Shown: positions 33,137 to 44,084 of the stretch, one piece after another | Layout: every line of letters starts with the position of its first letter | Position numbering within the stretch: position 1 is the first letter of the stretch | Assembly (NCBI GenBank): GCA_039621445.1 | Contig: CP154957.1 | Span: 44,217,465-44,281,464 of the forward strand | Reading direction: 5' to 3' | Length of the DNA stretch: 64,000 nucleotides | From: Euglena gracilis | Taxonomy: Eukaryota > Euglenida > Euglenophyceae > Euglenales | The notes under the pieces: generated by a model | What the model saw: the letters and a program-made list of their open reading frames with translations, nothing else | What the model was told of the DNA's origin: nothing | The model's database searches: none | Translations under genes and position numbers: made by a program

Positions 33137-34111
33137 AGCCCTGGGGCAGGCTGGCCAGGGCGTCCAGGGCCCCGAGGGTGGCGTTACGGGTGCTGAGCAG
33201 CGTCTCCTGCAGCCGTTCCACCTGGTGTCAGACCCGGCTCGCTGGCGCTGCGAGGGCGGGGCCCGGGATTGTTTCCCGGCGCGGCCGGTCTGCCTGCCAG
33301 GTGGGGCAACCCGACAGCATCATCCAGACCAGCCACGACAGCCGGGGAAACAAAAGGAACCAGTGTGTATCGAATTGACGGAAAGCACGGAAACCTGCTG
33401 GTGGTGATTTGCAAGAAAAGCTCACAGCGTGACATGAAGATGGCTGGCCATCGGCTGCATTTCCCCGGCGTCTCATCCAACAACCTTCACATCACACCAG
33501 ACTGAGGCACGGCACAAGGCCAGGGCCTGCTCGGCTGCGCAGTAAGGAGAGCTCCAGCGACACCACGGAGGCCCCGGCAAACGGCTGCGGCGGCCGGCGG
33601 GCGCTGGGCGTCCGGACCAGGCTTTTGCTTAAGGACCCTGAGGGCCACTTTGCTAGCAACAAGAACTAGAAATAACATACAGACCCCGGGGGAGGGGGTC
33701 CGGGGATCGACCCCGACCGAAAAAAAAAAAATCTTCTGGCGGTGTGCTGCGCGCTGAGGTGGAAATGGAGTTTTCAGTGTGTGTTTTTTGGTTGATTTTG
33801 TTCCCGAAAAAAACCTAAAAAATGTCAAAATTGGGCTTTTTCTGGTCGGTTTTGGGTCCAAAAATTTGCGCAACCAATCACTGTGGAAATGATTCCAACC
33901 AGCTAGCCCTGATGGCAGGGATGGTCCACTAGGATTTCCACCAATCAATTTTGCACCAGCTGCAGTCAACCCCCCCAGGGGGGGGTCACCATGAACCCTG
34001 AAGCAAAAGCCTGGCCTGGGACACCACCAGGATGAGGCACAGCACCGCGAGTAGGGCGACGTAGACGGGGATGGCACGGCGGCGGGGGGCCCCCGTCACC
34101 CCGGCCAGCAT
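33137..34111 (-). CDS. Type-II membrane anchor and stem exons
   Basis: A start-like ATG at 34111 begins MLAGVTGAPRRRAIPVYVAL followed by LAVLCLILVVSQARLLLQ. This is a short basic N-terminus and one hydrophobic segment of about 18 residues, the signal-anchor layout of Golgi glycosyltransferases. Further minus-strand segments at about 33500-33620 (FAGASVVSLELSLLR in one frame) and 33137-33226 (QVERLQETLLSTRNATLGAL) look like a stem, the latter amphipathic. The last frame reaches a TGA at 33137 unless it leaves at a CCCCAG boundary just before. The next minus-strand catalytic unit is the GT34-like core at 28.8-22.5 kb, so these may be its 5' exons. Linkage unproven. Confidence 0.4.
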
Positions 34112-34288
34112 GGGGGAACGCCGCCGGGCGGGTGGCCAGCTGGGGAGAGGGGGGGAAGGGCGGGGGGGGGGGGGCAACCCCACCAACAACCTGCGACCAG
34201 CCAAAAGACAACGTATTGGATGAGTGGAAATCACATCCCCGCAAATTTGAACACTTTATTATTTGAACGGGAAATCAAGACCCTGAGG

Positions 34289-34672
34289 CAGGGTTCGATA
34301 TAAGGACAGGTGGGGGGGGAGGTCCGGACCCCCCCCTGGGGCCAGGAGGGGGGGGGGTGGGGGGACACCCCCCCCCACCTAAACAGGTGCGCGGTCAGGG
34401 TGGCCGAATTTCGACCCGGTGCGAAGCGCCGGGCCGAAAATTTTTGACCCCCCAAAACGACCAAAAGTGCCATTTTGGGCACTTTTTGGGCAAAAATGTG
34501 CCAAAAATGCAAAAAAAAATTCGGCGCAAAGCGCCGGAGGAAAAAATTGACCCTTTTTGGGGGGGGTCCCGGGAACCCCCCCAAGGGTCGGTCCGGACCC
34601 CCCTGGCAGTTGGGGGGGGGGGGGGACACCCCCCCACCTAAACCATGTACGCCCTCCTTATATCAAACCCTG
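34289..34672. mobile_element. TIR element with perfect 8-bp TSD
   Basis: Starts CAGGGTTCGATATAAGGA and ends TCCTTATATCAAACCCTG. Identical CCCTGAGG on both sides (34281-34288, 34673-34680). The interior has inverted GGTCCGGACCCCCC and GCGAAGCGCCGGGC words and no coding capacity. A diverged end occurs at 31385-31410. Confidence 0.85.
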
Positions 34673-34680
34673 CCCTGAGG

Positions 34681-35740
34681 GCTGGCATTGTACTTGGGCG
34701 GGTTGTGTTTAAACGTGCTTAGTTACCTGTTCGGTGGCCCTCGATTGGGGCCAAATACCAATCTCATACCAAAATTCCAGTAACAAGCAATTCTTGCCCC
34801 CAGAAAATGGAGAGTTTATTGCGAAAAACTGTAACATTCACCCATTTTTATGTTTTTTTTGCCCTGAATGATATCTTTGGGGGGCTTTATACTTGGGGGC
34901 TTTAGATTTGGGTGGCAGAATCATACACCCCCTTTTGGGGCTTTATTTTGGGGGAGGGGTAAGGCATCGTCCTCCCCTACCGCTGTGGGGAAGCAAAGTG
35001 AAGATGCGTGCAGGCTCTACGGTGGGTGCTATCGCTTGGGGGGCGGGGTTAATCATGTGACGTTTGAGCCAATTGTTGAGGCATATGACACTGTGACACA
35101 TGAACTGCACTATGAAGGGATCCACTCCTTCGAAATCACAGATTTCGACCAAATCCTTAGGTCGTCAAAGAACACAGAGAAGCATCAAGCATTTACTCCA
35201 CCAAAAAACCACAGGAGGGTACCAACTGAAACCATGCAATTACCTTGTGCCTTGATGTGGAATCAATGGAAATGATTCACCCAAGTGCGTCGAATACTGG
35301 AAGGGCATTTAACAAACTTGAAGTTACTGACTCGAAAGGGGTGGGGCTGCAAGAGATATCACTGATATTTCTGTGAATCCTTTTGGATTTTTTTTCTTCG
35401 GATTATGGCATGTGTCACGTCGTGAAGTCATTTGAGTCCCTCTTTTCTGAATTAACTGTACGTATATATGTATGTATATGTATATGTACATATATATATA
35501 TATATATATTATCTATATGTATTTTTCAGAAGACATTAAAATATGATTCCCCCAAAACACATCATGGAGGGCAAATACTTCCCGGGTCTTTCGCGTTTTC
35601 TTTGGTGTCTTCCTCAATTCCCATTAGGATCAGATTGGGATCATTGGGAGTCAAAATTGTGGATGCGCTGCCATTGGTACCTGTGCCAGCACCACCTTTG
35701 AGTCCTCTGAGGCTTGGTTAACGACACCCCGGCTACCACG
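34681..35740. other. No gene recognised
   Basis: 34870-34960 carries GGGGCTTTAT repeat words. 35460-35520 is a TATA-rich simple repeat. The intervening frame of 135 codons (34868-35275, plus) shows no domain. Confidence 0.3.
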
Positions 35741-36150
35741 CCGAAGCAAGGAATGGCAGGTCAGTGACGGATAGTTCATCAGAGTTTTGGTGTCGCCGGC
35801 GGTGAAGAAGATGACCCGGCACGCGGTCACAGCGAAACAGGGGGTCAGAAGGCTTGCGTGGGAAGCCTTGAGGGGACTGAAGCACCCCCACAAGTCGGCG
35901 GAGCGGTTTAGACCCATTCCTCCCCCTGCCCCTCACCCTCAGGGGGCGGGGGTTGCGGCAGGGAACCAGCAACGCCTGACACTGCAGGGTCTCCCACATC
36001 CCGAACGCAGGGGAAAAGGGGACCGGTCAGGCGCCGGGCGCTGCCAAATGTGAAGCGGCAGAGGGGCGGGGCGCCTGGTCCACAGGTCATGGACACAGTG
36101 ACACGTGCCAGACACTGGCGCGGGCGGCGCAATCCGCCGGCACACAGATC
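35741..36150 (-). CDS. Exon-like segments, possibly P-type-ATPase related
   Basis: A short minus segment (about 35760-35826) preceded by CTGTGACC reads ACRVIFFTAGDTKTLMNYPS. This resembles the G-x-x-TK-x-M-x-N strand found before the membrane segments of phospholipid-transporting P-type ATPases. A second open segment at 36000-36150 reads CLARVTVSMTCGPGAPPLCR. The resemblance is short and unsupported by neighbouring exons. Treat as unknown. Confidence 0.2.
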
Positions 36151-36834
36151 CACTTTTTCAAGACACCCAAAATCACTGAGCCCCTTTTCGTGGTGGGTTG
36201 ACACAAACCAAATCAGCCAGGTTTTTTAACGGCGCAGCCCTCCCATTTTAAGGGCACCCCCCTTCCATTTCCTTCAGGGTTTCCCAGTCAAAATGTTGTC
36301 ATCAGGTCGTCTGAGACTCGTCTCCCTGCCTCCCCCTCTGGGGGTCGAAGGAAACGTTCCCAGACACTCGGGGTGCTGCAGGGAGGAGCTTTGGTTTAAT
36401 TCGGACTTAGCAACAATGGCGGATTCCCCCACCCCAGACTACCTCTGATTCCGAGCGCTGAGAGATTCCCCCGCCACGGAGGCAAACCGGGCAACCGGGC
36501 CGACCATTGCCCCGCCCGGCCGGAACAGGGCTCCGGCCCCCCGGCACGTCCCAACGGGACAGGTGGCCGCCGGCCAGAGCCCAGGGCCCCGCAGCGCGGC
36601 GCGGTGCAGAGGGCTCGCTGCCACTGGGCTGGGGAGGGGAGAGTCGGGACGGGCCGCGGGCAGCAGAACCAGCCACCGCACCCACAGCCCGGTCCCCCAA
36701 GCCCTCAGCGTCCCCGGACGTGTGCTTCTCTCGGCCCGGGTGGGGGGGTGGGGGGGAGGGGTCGTCAGCGGGTCGCGGGGTAAAGTACAACACGGGGGCA
36801 GGCCAGGGGGCACGCCCGCCTATCGGGGCGTTCG
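36151..36834. other. 3' flank of the F-box gene; GC-rich, no gene called
   Basis: Directly follows the stop codon at 36835. 36440-36830 is very GC-rich and open in several frames but proline/glycine-rich and without exon signals that match neighbours. Confidence 0.3.
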
Positions 36835-39800
36835 CTACTTCACAAACAGCTCCATGTGGTCGGGGATGGTGTACGGGAGGAGGAGGGAGCGCCGGGTGCT
36901 CAGCATGAAGCACACCACGGGCCCGTCCACCCCCTCCACCGCCTCCCCGAGCGACACCTGCCGCCACCGCTCGAGGTCGGCCAGGGCCGCCGCGCTTTGC
37001 TTGCTGAACCCCTGCAGGCAGGCAGGCGCTCTTGCGGGGGGGGGGGGGACTGCACGGAGGAATGTAAACCATGATATTTAACCAAATAATGGTTCCCCCC
37101 AAATGATATCCCCCCCTGAGACCCAACTTCAGCTGCCCAGATAATAATATATATATGCCACCCCCAATTTATATGAACATCACGAAACGAAACGAAACCC
37201 ACACCCATAATGTCGGTCATCTGAAAAATCTGAAATAAAAAGCACCATCAGGGTGGAGCTCAGCCGCGCGCCGCATCATCCAGAAAAAAAAAATCATACC
37301 CTGATGGTGATGTCATTTTTAACATTCATTTCGGCTTCTGGAATTCAAATCCATTTCGAACATGTAGCAATGGGAGGAAACTTCCATTTCTGTGCTCCTC
37401 ACACAACGTTGCGCTCCTCACACACCAGAAAGCATGGGCACAGACCAGGGGTGGTACTTATTTTGCCAAAACATGGGTTCGAAGTGGGGTGTTGGTGCTT
37501 TAACGAGGGGAGCAAACTGACTGGAATGGTGTTTCCAGCCAAAATGGGAAGACTTCATTTTTGGGCGATGTTTAAGGTGAAGACATCACGATACTAAAAC
37601 TGACAATGTCTCACCAATCAAGTCTCAGAGGTTTCCACAAAATCAAAATTTTGAAAAAGTCTCATGGAAATACGATACAAAAGAGAACAACAAAAGTCAA
37701 CTTGAAAACTTTAAAAAAAAAGATGAGCCAGCACCAGGGGAGTAGTGGCCACCGGTTGGACAAGGGAGAGGTATGGCAAGCTTTGCCCCCAGGTTGATTG
37801 ATCGAACCCATCAAGACCAGCATGTTGGCGCAGGGGGGGGGGATTCCAGTGGCCACCTTGATGTCCAGGACACGGTCCTCCGCTCGGCGGCCGGGCTGCG
37901 ACGCAGTGACGTACGCCAGCTCCATCAGCTGCTGGGTCTGCACCACCGCCAGCGTCGGTGCCTCCCGCAGCACTTTCTCCAGGGCCCTGCGTGCCGAGTC
38001 ACACGGGAGAGTCTCACCCCGAATCTCTGCCGATGCATGTGGTGTGGTGGCTGTAGAAAATTGGTTGAATGGGAATGGCGGAGTTCATCGTTGGCAGACG
38101 CATATGCATGTATGCACATACACAAGTATAAATGACACTATTGCAAATGATAGTTTTTGGGCAATCCACCAGTTATTCCGAGGATTTCTTCTGGCTCTCT
38201 GAGAGTTTTTGGGCCTGAGGCGCCAGAAAAATGGTTTAAACCCTGCTCACCGCATTCCACCAGCAATGCTGCAGGTGAACAAATGAGCAACTCAGGTGCA
38301 ATGCCAAAATTGGAAAGTCAGAACCAGGGGAGTTCTGAAGGACCGGGGGGGGGGGGTATCTCACTGGGAAAAGTCCTGGCTGGGGAAAAAGTCCTGGCTG
38401 GACCCCTCCCGGGGGGGGGGGGGTCCAGGCGGTACCCCGAAAACAGTCAAAAAAAACAAGCAAGTTTGGCTTTTGTCTTAATAGGAGGTGAAACCCCAAA
38501 AATACAACTAAAATGCCATTTTGCACCATTTCTGACCCCTGTTTTAAGTTTGGTCCAGTCCAGCTTCCCTGAGCTGGCCCAAACTTTATTTCAGTGGTCC
38601 CTGGGGGGGGGGTTCTGAAGCCTGGCTGGGAGCTACTGGCTGGAAGATAGGTGCTGGCTGCCCTGGCCCTCCGGCTTAAGACCCCTGATCGGAACCCCCT
38701 TCAATGTGTGGTCCGAAGGTCTCAACGAGACTTGTGGAAACATGGAGGACTTTGACGACACACCGCTGCTTCGCCTCCTCGATATCCATCAGTGGGCTTT
38801 CGGTTGCGCAGTAATAGGCGGCATACACCGTCGCGTCCGGAAGCACAAAGATGGGCTTGACTACGTTGGGGGCCTGAAGAGGAGTTGCAATAGTGCGCCA
38901 TTGGAACTGCGGCTTTGAACTAAAAACAGGCGCCTCTGGAAAAACAGGAAGGGGTGGGTCAGACAGTCAGACCCCCCCCACCCATTGGGATGAGAATGGG
39001 GTGGGGGACACCTCCCTACCATCCACAAGGTTTCAGGGACTCCCACTCAGCCCTGCCTGCAGACCTGAGCTAATTGCCATGACCGAGGTATGGCGCTACA
39101 ACAGTTGAGAAGGCAGGAGAACACCCAAGAGTGGGGACATGGTCGGGGAAGTCGCCCAATGACCCACAAAACCAGGGGGGGGGGGGGCGGTCATACCATT
39201 TTGGCGTCCGTCAGGCGGCGTAGCATTTCCATCAAGAAGTGGGAGGACGGGGCCGGGATGTATCGCAGCTTGGTCGCCTGCTCCTCAGACAGCACCTCGT
39301 CCCCGTGGCGGTCGATGATGACCTGGGGCAGGGGAAACCATGGGAAACCAAAACACACGGCACGCTACGACCGGCACCTCACACACCACACCACGCAAAC
39401 TGCCATGCCGCAAAGCATTCATCCCTCACCCATCCGTCCGCGGTTTGTCATGCCGCAGAGAGGGGGAGGGGTGGTGTGACATACCACAGAGGCAGAGGTC
39501 GGTGCGGTGAGGTCGTCGTCGCTCCGCACCGCCGCCTCGCACTCCATTAAAGCGCTGAGGCACCACTGGTATGGCCCCTGCCCCCGGGAGGAGGGCGGCC
39601 GCTGCCACCCCAGCCGGAACCGCCGACAGGCGCCGATAAGGGGCAACCCCCCACAGAGTTGATGGATGAAGGTTCCCAGCGTCGCCTGACCGCTGGGCAA
39701 ACACCTCCTCTAACAGGTCCGCAGGTGGGACAGCCACGTGCAAGTAGTCATCCTGCGGGGACATGGCACGCAACGGGAGCAGTGGTGACGCCACCCCCCC

Positions 39801-41470
39801 CCCCAAAAAAACAACAAACCACATTCTGAGAGCCCAATATTTATGCAGAAGGGCGGCCTGATGCTGTCAGGCTTGATTCATTCTTGTGCCCAACATTCCT
39901 TCAAAACCGACGGTCAACAACTGAAAGCATCGAGTCACTCGGCGCGCAGATCCTTCCTTGGAAGGAGATACACAGGGGGGGGGGGGGGCGAGGAAGTTAC
40001 CAGCGTCCCCAGCAGCAGTTTGAGGAGAGCGAAGCGCCGGGGAACCAGCTGCCAGTCGAGGATCTCCGGCAAAATCACCGCGTCCCAGGTCGCCTCTCAT
40101 TCAGGCGGCGGTGGCCCCGGGAGGGGGAGGGAGAGAGGTGGGGTCCCCCACGGCACTCGGTTGGACTTGCCCTACAACGCTACGATACTGGGTAGGACCC
40201 GCCCCGGGGCTACGGGAGGGACCACGGCGGTTCTGAGCCTCACCGGCCGCCCGGCCCAGGTCCTCCCGCTCCAGCAGCGTCACCGCCCGCCACCTGCGGC
40301 ACACATGGGGGGCCGTGAGGATGTCCGGGCCGAGGAAGGCGAACGCCACCGCGAGGAGGTCTGCGGACAGCTCCGTGACGGGGGACCGCTGCGGGGCCGC
40401 CGGGCTGCCGACTCCCAGCGGCACGGGGCACAGCGCCGCACTGCCTGGGGAGAAGGGGGGGGGAACAGTGCCGTCGGCAGCAGCACAATGGGCACAACGC
40501 TGCCCAATAAATCCAGGGGTTGTGACGACCTCTCTGTCCAGTGCTTGTTCCGATGCAAAAGTACCAATCACCGACGCACCCACGTAGAAAAATTTGAGGA
40601 AACAATTATTACTCACTGATCGCGATTAATAATTGGTGGCGCTCATTAAAATTAATCCCAATGCCTTGCCCCTTTTCACCCTTGATGCTTCCAAAGAAAA
40701 ACTTCATTTGGAAAAAGAGAAAATTTCCGATCCATTTTCATCAAAGTTGGTCCGTTTTAGGCACCTTGCAAGGCAAAATATCTGTTGCTGTGCCACTGCC
40801 CTTCGACGGAATTTAGACTTGTCGATACGGAGGAGGGCAAAGGCAGGTAAAAGGTGTCAGACTGGAACACCCACCCAGAAGGATGTCCTGATCGACCGTC
40901 CTGAGCAACTAATGTGTTTTGTAAAGGTCCTTGCGTTTGGCGGTTATGAGTGACTGGGAGAGTTGCGCAACAGTGACCACAGCGTGGTTACGAGGCGGAC
41001 CGTAATGGGGGTTCAGGTGGTACACGCCCTCCGAGGTGACGCAGTAGCAGTCGAGGGGGCCGAACAGCGCGTCGCAGTGAGGTTTCTTTTTCTTTTAGCC
41101 TCTCACTCAGTCTCAGGGGGAGGGGGGTCCCCACCAGCCCGAGTGGGACTCCCCAAAATCGGGCCGTCAAAAACATTTCCCAAAAAAATTTTCTCGGCAC
41201 TTCATGCCAAAACCCATACCCGGGTCTCTGGCCCAGGGGGTCTAACCCCCCTCTCCCTCTCTCGCGCGGGGGGTGGGGGGTTCTTCTGACTTAAAAAGAA
41301 GTCTGGTCGCAGTCGCAGAGCGGCTGCCAGCACGCCGTCTCGGGGGACAGCGTCTGTAGGCAAAACATCTGCGACCGGCCGTCGTAGGTCACGTCGCACG
41401 TCAGGCGGCCGGCATGGGTGATGAAGTGCCGGGCGAAGGAGAGCCGCTCCTCTGCACCGTCACCAGGGAC
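36835..41470 (-). CDS. F-box protein, C-terminal eight exons resolved
   Basis: Exons (minus): from 41309 upwards (first part unresolved), 40992-41073, 40244-40444, 40001-40095, 39485-39752, 39197-39322, 38732-38873, 37857-38026, 36835-37011 with stop TAG. Every junction agrees in phase. The exon at 40244-40444 encodes VTELSADLLAVAFAFLGPDI followed by LTAPHVCRRWRAV, a good F-box (LP..LL..IF.FL...D......VCRRWR). F-box proteins bind Skp1 and present substrates to SCF ubiquitin ligases. The F-box here is internal: an upstream exon reads HCDALFGPLDCYCVTSEGVY. The downstream half ends DHMELFVK; I recognise no repeat there. Exon 39485-39752 is 1 nt out of frame between its two phase-0 ends. Introns are mostly GT-AG, but 41074-41308 is a transposon-like nonconventional intron. 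Confidence 0.6.
37445..37800. repeat. GTGCTTAGAC-type repeat remnant in intron
   Basis: GGGGTGGTACTTATTTTGCC near 37447 and GCACCAGGGGAGTAGTGGCC near 37731 are diverged copies of the repeat at 11.7-12.1 kb. They lie in the last intron of the F-box gene. Confidence 0.35.
38325..38687. mobile_element. CAGGGG TIR element in F-box intron, decayed TSD
   Basis: Starts CAGGGGAGTTCTGAAGGACC and ends GGCTTAAGACCCCTG. Flanks GTCAGAAC and ATCGGAAC agree at six of eight positions. The interior has the GCTGGCTGG and GGGGGGTCCAG words of the 504-bp family. It sits inside a conventional intron and does not itself define the splice sites. Confidence 0.6.
41074..41308 (-). other. Transposon-derived nonconventional intron, F-box gene
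   Basis: Splicing out 41074-41308 joins PLCDC to DALFGPLDCY in frame. The intron starts GACCAG (CAG at +4) and ends CTCACTGC (CTC instead of CTG at -8). Its core is the element 41079-41305. Confidence 0.7.
41079..41305. mobile_element. 227-bp TIR element with perfect 8-bp TSD
   Basis: Flanked by identical GTCGCAGT at 41071-41078 and 41306-41313. The ends are imperfect inverted repeats (GAGGTTTCTTTTTC and CAGACTTCTTTTTA on the opposite strand). It lies precisely between coding segments of the F-box gene. Confidence 0.8.
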
Positions 41471-41479
41471 CTCGGGCTG

Positions 41480-42332
41480 GAGGTGGTCGGTGGGCAGGCC
41501 ATCGCCGGGGGTGGGCACGCATGTGGACATTGCACGGTGAAAGGCACGGTTTGTGGAGCGAAATGTGTCCCCAAACCGCGAAATGTGTGCCCCAAACCTC
41601 GCGAAACAGCAGCCCATATGTATTGAATTCTCATGTTTGCATTCCACCATTTGGAACTTCAATGATACTCCCTGCTTTTTTCACAAACTTTTTGGGTCAA
41701 CACTCTGGGGGCGACAACAACAAAAGCCGTAAAAATCGGATGGAAACCAAACAACCGGGCTGGTGGTCCTTGTAGTTCTGCAGGGGGGGGGGGGATGCAA
41801 CTTGGCCGTTCAAATTATGCAAGTAAAAAAATGCAAAAAATGCAAAAAAAATGCAAAAAAATGCAAAAAAATGCAACTTGCATAAAACCCCTGAGAAAAG
41901 GCTGGAATATAACAGAGTTTTGCTGCCTAAAATCCGTAAACATGTGACAATGCCGGTGTGCCTGTCAATGATTCACAAAGAAGATCTCCTGGAAGACAAC
42001 GGCAAGCACTGAAGCTTTGAAAAGCAACATGAATGGCACCTGCACGTTCAGACTAAGCAAATCGTCCCTCCAAGTCACCATTGAACACCAATAAAGCGGA
42101 CATTTAGGACATTTACGAAAATGGAGAGCATACCTGATGCTAGGAATTCAGCACAAAGGTCATTTTTTTGCATAAAATTTTTACAGGGCAAAAAATTTAA
42201 TGCAAAAAAAAATGAAAATCTCAGAAAAACCTGATTATCCAAAAAAAATTGCAAATTATGCAACTTGCAGTACCAGTTCCAGCGCTCACAACCAGACAGT
42301 AGGGAGGAGCTCTGGAAGCTGGGGGTGGGAGT
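41480..42332. other. Upstream region of F-box gene, unresolved
   Basis: A minus frame continues to an ATG near 41533 (MSTCVPTPGDGLPTDHLQPE), a possible start or an internal exon. Further up are AATGCAAAAAA repeats (41825-41880) and AT-rich sequence. No clear exon. Confidence 0.3.
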
Positions 42333-42618
42333 CAGGGGTTTTTTTAAGGCCGGGGGGGGGGGGGGGGGGGGTCCCCCCCCACCCACCCAACCCCTGGGGG
42401 GGGGGGGCCGGGGGGAGGGGGGTCCGGGGGACCCACAAAAAATGGCCGAAAAATCGCGAAAAGTGCTAAAAATAGAATTTTTTCGGCGCCTGCAGCGCCG
42501 AAAAGTATATCCCACCCCCCTCCGGGGGGACCCCCCCCGGGGGGGGAGGGGGTCCGGCGGACCCACCCACCCTACCCCCCCCTCCCCCCCCGGAGGTCCA
42601 AACTTAAAAAAATCCCCG
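42333..42618. mobile_element. TIR element with perfect 8-bp TSD inside an open frame
   Basis: Starts CAGGGGTTTTTTTAAGGCCG and ends CTTAAAAAAATCCCCG. Identical GTGGGAGT at 42325-42332 and 42619-42626. GGCGCCTGCAGCGCCG lies inside, as GGCGCCTTCGGCGCCG does in the 1171-1405 copy. Removing the element and one repeat keeps a minus-strand frame open. Confidence 0.8.
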
Positions 42619-42735
42619 GTGGGAGTGCCGGGTGTTCACGACACCCTTCATTCAGCTGTTGTTCTGGCCGGTGTCGTACACCCTTGATTGGCCACAGATT
42701 AAAACGTTCCACCAGGTCGCAGAAGGACGCCAGAA
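42619..42735 (-). CDS. Possible exon interrupted by a TIR element
   Basis: The minus frame reads LASFCDLVERFNLWPIKGVR followed by HRPEQQLNEGCREHPALP. If the element is excised by the 5+3 rule it continues PASRAPPYCLVVSAG (42265-42325). Another frame here is also open and ends at a stop, so assignment is weak. It could be an upstream exon of the F-box gene. Confidence 0.28.
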
Positions 42736-43808
42736 CTCAGGGGAGGAATATACACACCCCTCAGTCACTCTGTCACTCCGAAAACACCTGTAACCCCCCC
42801 CTTCTGGACCTCCCTCCCACCCAAACTGATGCACCATGGATTCTCCCAACCTCCCACCGATGCCCCATGGGTTTTCTTCCCAGCCTTTTCAGAAATTCTT
42901 TCCTTTGTTGTTGCGTCAGTTTCAAGAACAGGGATGAGGGGCTTTTTCAAGGTTTGAAAAAAAGCCCTGTTCTGAGGGCGCCCCTCGCGAAAAAAACAAC
43001 GTCTTAGCACTTGTCAAGAAATCCGTTTTTCGGGGTTTTCACAAGCTTTCAAGGAAATGCAGGCTGCAAAACATGGCGAAAATTCTGCACATCGGCGAAA
43101 ATGTACCAACAGGCAAAAAAACCCAAGAGCGAGGGGTTAATTAAAGGTAGGTCTAGGAATTACAAACAGCCAGGACCACCCCATCCAAAAAAAAAAACGA
43201 AACACAACAAAAATGGGGGTGAATTTCACTTTTTTTTTTCGCCAAGGATTGATAGAGGCACAGAAAACAAGTCCCTTCTTTTGTGCAATTGTGCAAAAGA
43301 GAACCAAAAAAGCGTAATCGAAAAATAGACCGCCTAAATTTTGTCTTGCCTGGCTACCTATTGAAGATGTGCCAACGGAACGTGGGAAAACTCGTTAAAA
43401 CAATGGCTCATCTGGACATTGAAGATGGTGTTGAAACACAGCTGAGCCATGGAATCAAAAAAAAAAATTCAATAAACAAAAAAAAAACAATCATTCAAAC
43501 AACAAAAATCAAAAAAAAAATTCAACAACAACTTCAAAACACAAACAATTCACGAACAAAATACAAACCAAAAGGTTTCAAAAAAGGAAATGCAGGCTGC
43601 AAAACTGTCGACATTCTGCACATCGGCGAAAATGACCAACAGCAAAAAACCCAAGAGCGAGGGGTGGCAGGTGGAACGTGTACAACGTGCAGTGGTCACT
43701 GCAGGAGCAGCTGGAGCCCGGCTGGTCAAGGAGATGGCGGCAGGGCAGGGCCTTCAGTGCCTGGCAATATTTATGTGAGCGGAATAAAATAGAACTGAAT
43801 GCCTTTGG
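42736..43808. other. No gene recognised
   Basis: AT-rich; contains a duplicated ~70-bp segment (GGAAATGCAGGCTGCAAAAC ... CACATCGGCGAAAATG...ACCCAAGAGCGAGGGG) at 43053-43135 and 43587-43665, seemingly a diverged direct repeat. Confidence 0.4.
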
Positions 43809-43816
43809 ATGTGTGT

Positions 43817-43858
<42 letters not shown>

Positions 43859-43898
43859 CGAAGTATGGGAAAGTTGTGTGATTGAAAGTGGTGTGTGT

Positions 43899-43953
<55 letters not shown>

Positions 43954-44016
43954 GTGCTGTGAATGTGTGTGTGTGATTTAGTCGGTGGTGTTGTGTGTGT
44001 GTGTGTGTGTGCTTGT

Positions 44017-44084
<68 letters not shown>

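Noticed and set aside
34268-34300. Possible tRNA B-box (GGTTCGATA)
   Set aside because: It is part of a transposon terminal repeat; no A box, anticodon arm or acceptor stem could be placed.
38325-38687. Element as the intron itself in the F-box gene
   Set aside because: The 5+3 join leads quickly to a stop; the surrounding conventional intron (38027-38731) explains the exons in phase.
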